From assembly GCA_016183425.1 (NCBI GenBank), contig JACPEP010000019.1, positions 1-36,858 of the forward strand: DNA of 36,858 bases, in the 5' to 3' direction. Below, piece by piece: positions 32,339 through 36,858 of the stretch (its first letter is position 1; the number at the start of each line of letters is the position of its first letter). Below the pieces are notes generated by a model that worked only from the letters and a program-made list of their open reading frames with translations, had not been told where the DNA came from and did not search any database. The stretch is from Chloroflexota bacterium. Its GTDB lineage: Bacteria; Chloroflexota; Dehalococcoidia; JACPEP01. Position numbers and translations under genes: made by a program.

Positions 32339-33277
32339 CTAGCCCGAGAGAAGTTCTTTACACTTTTCGGTAAGGGGGGGCAAAAGCTGACGGTAATCGG
32401 CCACTACCCCAAAGCGGGCATACTTGAACACGTTGGCCTCTGGGTCTTTGTTTATAGCCACGATATTTCGGGCACCCGAGCACCCAGCCATGTGCTGGCT
32501 GGAGCCGGAGGCGGCCACTACAAGATATAGGTTTGGGCTGACCATTTTGCCGGTGAGGCCGATTTGAAGTTGGGCCGGCAGCCATCCCGAGTCGCACACC
32601 GGACGAGTGCCCCCCCACGCCCCGCCCCCCGGTGACGATGATATGATTTCCGCATCCTCCAGCTTAACACCCTCCACCTCTTCAGTCACCTTCTTTACGA
32701 AGTTAACTCCGCCCGGCGGCACATTCACCGGTATAGAAATTACCTCACCGCGACGGGAGGTGTCCCTTTGGGCTTCTGTCATGGACTTGGGCCGTATAGT
32801 GGCCACCTGAGGCTTTGTCTCTGTTTTTAGAACGGCCAGTGCATTGCCTCCGTATACCGGTCGAGTTTGGAGAAGGCTTCTATCCTGGAGGTCGATGCTC
32901 AGCTCCACGCAGTCCATGGCCACGCCCGTCCCTTGGCGAAAGGCAAGGCGAGGCGCCAGGTCCCGCCCCAGAGAAGTCTGGCCCATGAGCACTATCTGGG
33001 GAGACAACTGGCGACACAAACCGTCCATGAGAGCAGTGTAGCTATCTGTTTGATAGTATTCGATACGGGGGTCATCGGCAACGAAGACCTTGTCCGCTCC
33101 ACCCGCCACCAACTCCTGAGCCAAGGGCTGGACGCCCCTACCCGGCAGGAAGGCATAGAGCTCCTCGCCCAAGTCATTGGCCAGCTTACGGCCGATGCCT
33201 AGAAGCTCCCAACTGATAGCGGCCAAGCTTCCTTGAAGCGCCTCGCTGCATATCAATACCCCGCGATATTCGGTCAT
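32339..33277 (-). CDS. etfA: Electron transfer flavoprotein alpha subunit (FAD motif altered)
   Basis: A 312-residue ETF alpha subunit: N-terminal domain to ~180, then a C-terminal FAD domain with DSGWLPAQLQIGLTGK, SGSSQHMAGCSGARNIVAINKDPEA. The usual SGGRG motif and ~20 residues before the R-P-x-x-D-x-GW segment are missing; the frame reads IISSSPGGGAWGGTRPVCD. In the +1 frame the same DNA (about 32610-32655) encodes IIVTGGRGVGG, the expected motif. A tandem ATCAT duplication followed by a deletion in the G-rich tract would explain it, with the frame restored. FAD binding may be impaired, or this is a sequencing or assembly error in a G-run. The gene follows etfB by 24 bp. Confidence 0.85.
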   Translation of the reverse strand: MTEYRGVLICSEALQGSLAAISWELLGIGRKLANDLGEELYAFLPGRGVQPLAQELVAGGADKVFVADDPRIEYYQTDSYTALMDGLCRQLSPQIVLMGQTSLGRDLAPRLAFRQGTGVAMDCVELSIDLQDRSLLQTRPVYGGNALAVLKTETKPQVATIRPKSMTEAQRDTSRRGEVISIPVNVPPGGVNFVKKVTEEVEGVKLEDAEIISSSPGGGAWGGTRPVCDSGWLPAQLQIGLTGKMVSPNLYLVVAASGSSQHMAGCSGARNIVAINKDPEANVFKYARFGVVADYRQLLPPLTEKCKELLSG

Positions 33278-33301
33278 TAATTCGCCTCCTCCCCTACATG
33301 C

Positions 33302-34102
33302 CTAGATTATTTTGCTTTCCCTCAACCTCAAAGCCAGTTTGGTGGCGGCATCTACCACATCCTCCCCCTCCACAATCTCACACTTGGATTCTCTAATCGG
33401 AATAAACAGCCTAAGAAGCTTGGTACGAGCGCCCCTGGCCCCCACCTGGGACGCCTCGACACCGATGTCCTGAGCGTTCCACGTGGTTACTTGCTTTCGG
33501 GCGGCCATCATAATTCCCCTAAGGGTTGGGTACCGGGGCTCCCCCAATTCGTTGCTCACCGTAAGCAGGGCGGGAGGGGACACCTCCAGAACTTCAAAGC
33601 CATCGGCCACCAACCGCTCAACGCCCAGTTTGCCGTCGCTGACTTCCACCTTCTTGATGGGAGTTACACTGGGTAGGTTCAAGAACTCGGCGATGCCCAG
33701 GCCTACCTGGCCCGCATCCCAATCGGCAGCTTGACGACCACAAAGAACCAGATCATAACGTCCCACCTTCTTAATTGCCTGCGCCAAGGCGTACGCAGTG
33801 GCCCAACCATCGCCATCCCCAAAGGCCGCATCTAAAAGATGAATGCCTTCATCGGCACCCATGGCCATCGCGTGCTTGAGCACATCCCTAGCCGATTCTG
33901 GACCCAAAGTCATGGCCGTCACCTTACCGCCATGCTTATCTTTAATACGTAGCGCTGCCTCCACGGCCAGTTCGTCGAAGGTGCTGATGACGGGAGCGAT
34001 ACCCTGGGCGGGAATAACCTTGTTGGTTCCGGGGTCTATCCTGAAGCTGGCGGGGGGCGTCTCCGGGTCGGGCACCTGCTTAACGCAAACGATGATGTCC
34101 AT
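33302..34102 (-). CDS. etfB: Electron transfer flavoprotein beta subunit
   Basis: A 266-residue ETF beta subunit that binds AMP (or a second flavin in bifurcating types) and docks with acyl-CoA dehydrogenases or other partners. It has DIIVCVKQVPDPE at the N terminus, FDELAVEAALRIKD, and the nucleotide-binding segment VLCGRQAADWDAGQVG, with LPSVTPIKKVEV beyond. Length is typical. GGAGGG precedes the ATG. It is the first gene of etfB-etfA-coaE, behind a promoter at 34233-34262. No dehydrogenase partner is encoded in the window. Confidence 0.94.
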   Translation of the reverse strand: MDIIVCVKQVPDPETPPASFRIDPGTNKVIPAQGIAPVISTFDELAVEAALRIKDKHGGKVTAMTLGPESARDVLKHAMAMGADEGIHLLDAAFGDGDGWATAYALAQAIKKVGRYDLVLCGRQAADWDAGQVGLGIAEFLNLPSVTPIKKVEVSDGKLGVERLVADGFEVLEVSPPALLTVSNELGEPRYPTLRGIMMAARKQVTTWNAQDIGVEASQVGARGARTKLLRLFIPIRESKCEIVEGEDVVDAATKLALRLRESKII

Positions 34103-34232
34103 CTACCCTCCTCGGCAAAAACTCTAGTCTTGTCACAAAAAGGATACGAACCTTTCACATGGCATATGTATCCCCTACTCATCTAGTTTACTATGTCCCA
34201 GTACGACCCTCCGCTACCGGAGACTATGTTAA

Positions 34233-34262
34233 ACTGTAGCACGGTAGCCGTTATGGTGTCAA
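34233..34262 (-). promoter_or_regulatory. Promoter of etfB-etfA-coaE
   Basis: On the - strand TTGACA (plus 34257-34262) is followed after 18 bp by TACAGT (plus 34233-34238). The -35 box is perfect and the -10 box matches 4 of 6. It abuts the start of the divergent MFS gene at 34267, so expression of the two could be linked. Confidence 0.5.
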
Positions 34263-34266
34263 CACC

Positions 34267-35553
34267 TTGTTGAGTGATCTCCCTTTGGGTCAGCATCGCA
34301 TCTTCTATGGATGGCTGGTGGTGGCCGTTGCCTTTCTAGCTTATTTCGTTAGCGCCGGACTTACGCCGGGCGCTGTCTATGGCGTGCTTTTAAAACCCAT
34401 GTCCCAGGAGATGGGCTGGATGAGAGCGACAACGGTGGGTGCTGCCACCCTAGGCGGCGTGGTGACGGGCCTGGCATCTCCCTTCGTAGGCGCAATGGTG
34501 GACAGGTACGGAGCTCGAGTCGCCATGGTTGTCGGAGCGATAATAGCCGGCGCTGTACTATTTGCCCTCTCGCAGATCCAGGCCCTATGGCAAATTTACC
34601 TCCTCTATGGCGTTATAGGCGCTCTGGCTAGAGCCAGTCTCGCCGAAGCAGTGCCCACCACCTTGGTAGCCAACTGGTTCGTAAAAAAGAGGGGCCGGGC
34701 GGTAGCCTTCACCACCATGGGCTTCTCTCTGGGAACGGCAGTTTGGGTTCCCGTGGCCCAGTGGATAATTCCTAACTATGGCTGGCGGATGGCGTGGGCA
34801 GTAATGGGCCTGGGAGTGTGGGGACTCATCACCCTTCCTGCCTGGCTCGTCGTGAGGCGCCGGCCGGAGGATATGGGGCTGATGCCCGATGGCGCAGGAG
34901 CCATCAACCGGCAAACAACCAAGCCTACTACAAAGGGGAAGGGAAATCCCCCTGAGGAAGCAGTGTGGACGATGAGAGAGGCCATGGGAACCCGGGCTTT
35001 CTGGCTGATACTGATGACCGTGGTCCTCACCGCCATGTCGGACGTGGGTATCATCACCCACATGGCCGCTTATTTCACAGATAGAGGGTTTTCCGCCGCC
35101 ATAGCCGCCAGCGCCATCAGCACCTTTGCTTTAGTAGCACTTCTGGTCAAGGTCTTTTGGGGTTTCCTGGCGGAAAAGCTCCATGTAAGGTATTGCCTCA
35201 TCCTATGCACCGTGGGCTGCGCCCTGGCCACCCTGGGGCTCCTCGTCGTTGGCGACGTGGAAACTGTTTACGGCGCGGTTATTTTTTACGGTCTAACGAT
35301 AGGTGGCATCCTAACACTGCAAGCTGTAGTCTGGCCTGACTATTTCGGGCGCCCCTTCCTGGGCACCATTCGCGGCTTCGCCACCGTTCTTCAGTCGACG
35401 GGCGCTGCCCTGGGTCCTCTACTGGCCGCCTGGCTATACGACCTTCATGGAAATTACAATATCGCTTTCTCTTTATTAGCGGCCGCCTTTTTGGTCGCCG
35501 CTCTATTCATGCTGGTAGCCACACCGCCCGCTACCAAGCCTTCCCATGGCTAG
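34267..35553 (+). CDS. MFS transporter, monocarboxylate/oxalate-formate (OFA) like
   Basis: A 428-residue transporter with twelve predicted helices in two halves, separated by a polar loop (about 200-235: RRRPEDMGLMPDGAG, then TTKPTTKGKGNPPEEA). The first half has the MFS motif A variant SPFVGAMVDRYGARVAMVVG, and the opening FYGWLVVAVAFLAYFVSAG is typical of the OFA/MCT-like group, which moves small carboxylates. The start is TTG 34267 with no good Shine-Dalgarno; the message might be nearly leaderless. It is divergent from etfBA-coaE. The substrate is unknown. Confidence 0.85.
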   Translation: MLSDLPLGQHRIFYGWLVVAVAFLAYFVSAGLTPGAVYGVLLKPMSQEMGWMRATTVGAATLGGVVTGLASPFVGAMVDRYGARVAMVVGAIIAGAVLFALSQIQALWQIYLLYGVIGALARASLAEAVPTTLVANWFVKKRGRAVAFTTMGFSLGTAVWVPVAQWIIPNYGWRMAWAVMGLGVWGLITLPAWLVVRRRPEDMGLMPDGAGAINRQTTKPTTKGKGNPPEEAVWTMREAMGTRAFWLILMTVVLTAMSDVGIITHMAAYFTDRGFSAAIAASAISTFALVALLVKVFWGFLAEKLHVRYCLILCTVGCALATLGLLVVGDVETVYGAVIFYGLTIGGILTLQAVVWPDYFGRPFLGTIRGFATVLQSTGAALGPLLAAWLYDLHGNYNIAFSLLAAAFLVAALFMLVATPPATKPSHG

Positions 35554-35567
35554 GGGGCCCGTTGCGG

Positions 35568-36858
35568 CTACCCATAGCCCAGGGTGCCCCTTTCCAAAGC
35601 CTCCTTGACCGTTACTGCCGCTAGATGAGCTCGAATGCTGGTATCATCAGGTTGAAGGCGCATAGCCTTCTCCAAAGCAATATGGGAGGCAGCGTACCTC
35701 CCCTTTCGCTCCAAGAGAACTCCAACACAGTAATGATGACGGGCCTCCAGTGGCTCCAGATCGGCAGCCCGAAAATAGCATTCTAAAGCTTTGTCTTCCT
35801 CCCCCAGGTCCTCCCTCAACTGTCCCAGCTGGCTGTGCCACAGGGCGTGATGCCCCTCCAGGCTGATAGCCCTTTCTAAAGCCGTTGCCGCCTCTTCGAG
35901 ACGGCCCAGCCTTTGCCACACCCGCGCTATGTCATGATAACAGCCAGCAGAGGCCCGAGAGGCGGCCGCCCGTTGGTAGCAGGCCATGGCCTCCTCCCAC
36001 CTTTCCTGCAACTCGTAAACCCTGCCTACGCCCACCAGCAGTTGCGGGGACAGAGTTGGAGCCTCAATCAGTGCCTTCAGATGAGACTCGACCTCGTCCC
36101 TCATCCCCAGCAGGCTCAACAGCTCCGCGAGGGTATATCGGTATTCCCCTTCCTGGGGTGCCAATGCCACGGCGCGACGCAGCAACTCCACGGCCTTGGG
36201 AAGCGCCTTTTCCTCCCGATGAACAAGAGCGCGCTGATAGCAAGCCTCAGCACTGTCTGGATTGGCCTCTAGGACCATCTCCAAAATTCCAGCGGCGGAT
36301 GCAAGCTGACCTTCCAGCCGCAAGGTAGCGGCTATCTTGACCTGGTACTCCTCTTTGGGCACCCCTCTGGCCGCCGCCTGGTACTGTTTACGGGCCTCCG
36401 GCCAGCGCTGAAGGGAAAGGTAAACCGCCCCCAGCGCGGCGTGGCTTTCGGCCGCATCCAAGTTTGCCGCCGCCTTTTCCAGCCAGGGCAACGCTTCCTC
36501 CGCCTTACCTAGTCGGTGCAGCAGTATACCCACCTGGAGACACCGTTGGGGGTTGTCCGGCTCAGAGGCTACCCCTCGCCTTCCCAACACCTCTGCCTCC
36601 TCCGCCTGGCCTGCCTCCAGATAGAGGTAAGCCAACTCCATAGACCAGGGCGATCCCTCGCCTTCAACCGCCCTCTCCATATCCCTAACGGCTTCTCCCA
36701 GAAGACCCAAGCTACGTTCTAGCTTCGCAAGGCGATAGCGAGCCTCGGGGTCCGGGTGACCCAGGGATACCGCCCCTTGGTATGCCCTCAAAGCAGCATC
36801 TGTCTCGCCTAACTCCTCCAGTGCCCTGCCAAGGTAGAAGTGAGCCTCGGCACTATCC
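35568..36858 (-). CDS. TPR-repeat protein (5' end beyond the window)
   Basis: The frame is open to the window edge: codons upstream of the first in-window start candidate (TTG 36791) read DSAEAHFYLGRALEELGETD, another TPR unit, so the gene continues beyond 36858. At least eleven tetratricopeptide repeats are visible (for example ESHAALGAVYLSLQRWPEAR and ALWHSQLGQLREDLGEEDKA). It has no catalytic domain in the visible part. TPR arrays are protein-interaction scaffolds; the partner is unknown. It is convergent with the MFS gene, with only 14 bp between stops. Confidence 0.85.
   Translation of the reverse strand, partial: DSAEAHFYLGRALEELGETDAALRAYQGAVSLGHPDPEARYRLAKLERSLGLLGEAVRDMERAVEGEGSPWSMELAYLYLEAGQAEEAEVLGRRGVASEPDNPQRCLQVGILLHRLGKAEEALPWLEKAAANLDAAESHAALGAVYLSLQRWPEARKQYQAAARGVPKEEYQVKIAATLRLEGQLASAAGILEMVLEANPDSAEACYQRALVHREEKALPKAVELLRRAVALAPQEGEYRYTLAELLSLLGMRDEVESHLKALIEAPTLSPQLLVGVGRVYELQERWEEAMACYQRAAASRASAGCYHDIARVWQRLGRLEEAATALERAISLEGHHALWHSQLGQLREDLGEEDKALECYFRAADLEPLEARHHYCVGVLLERKGRYAASHIALEKAMRLQPDDTSIRAHLAAVTVKEALERGTLGYG

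Overview
The window looks like part of the chromosome of a GC-rich, probably anaerobic bacterium of the phylum Chloroflexota, most likely class Dehalococcoidia. The gene order ilvD-ilvB-ilvN-ilvC-leuA-leuC-leuD-leuB-cimA matches what I recall of that class, and the neighbours fit (YugP-type membrane protease, NorQ/NorD-like pair, EtfBA, NapC/NirT-like multihaem cytochrome). This placement is inference from gene content; no rRNA or tRNA gene was seen.

Layout. 1-1812: a membrane zinc protease gene behind a consensus promoter, convergent with a conserved gene of unknown function. 1813-2218: the leader of the branched-chain amino acid operon, with a good promoter, a 10-bp inverted repeat over its -35 box and a perfect intrinsic terminator ending 22 bp before ilvD, so attenuation is likely. 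2219-19942: nine biosynthetic genes for valine, leucine and (through citramalate) isoleucine, all on the + strand. 19957-25214 (- strand): a secreted PDZ protein, a small secreted beta-domain protein, a small membrane protein and a MacB/LolD-type ABC export system with a MacA-like adaptor. 25529-31654 (- strand): a multihaem cytochrome, a small membrane protein, a NorD-like VWA protein, a metallophosphoesterase and a NorQ/CbbQ-type AAA+ ATPase. 31714-34102 (- strand): etfB-etfA-coaE. 34267-35553 (+): an MFS transporter. 35568 to the window end (-): a TPR protein cut by the edge.

The unusual part is the amino acid operon. Several gene junctions that are normally tight hold foreign cassettes. 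Between ilvN and ilvC lies an AT-rich insert whose left edge falls inside ilvN. It encodes an IlvN C-terminal extension, a tandem-ACT/AlbA_2 fusion protein with its own promoter, and an in-frame downstream PD-(D/E)xK nuclease-like ORF. Between ilvC and leuA is an IS200-like element next to a deletion derivative of itself. Between leuA and leuC are an overlapping HEPN/MNT pair and two copies of a ~100-bp MITE-like repeat. Between leuC and leuD are a VapBC pair, a NYN-domain pseudogene, an orphan antitoxin-like gene, an antitoxin/RelE pair with a frameshifted toxin, and an MNT-type nucleotidyltransferase. This last stretch also holds three truncated copies of the 5' end of leuD, each directly upstream of a cassette gene. 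It reads like a stack of successive insertions at leuD, each leaving a stub of the previous leuD start and supplying a new intact copy.

Functionally, IlvB/IlvN, IlvC and IlvD make the 2-keto acids for valine and isoleucine; LeuA, LeuCD and LeuB extend 2-ketoisovalerate to leucine; CimA makes citramalate, which LeuCD and LeuB can convert to 2-ketobutyrate for isoleucine without threonine deaminase.
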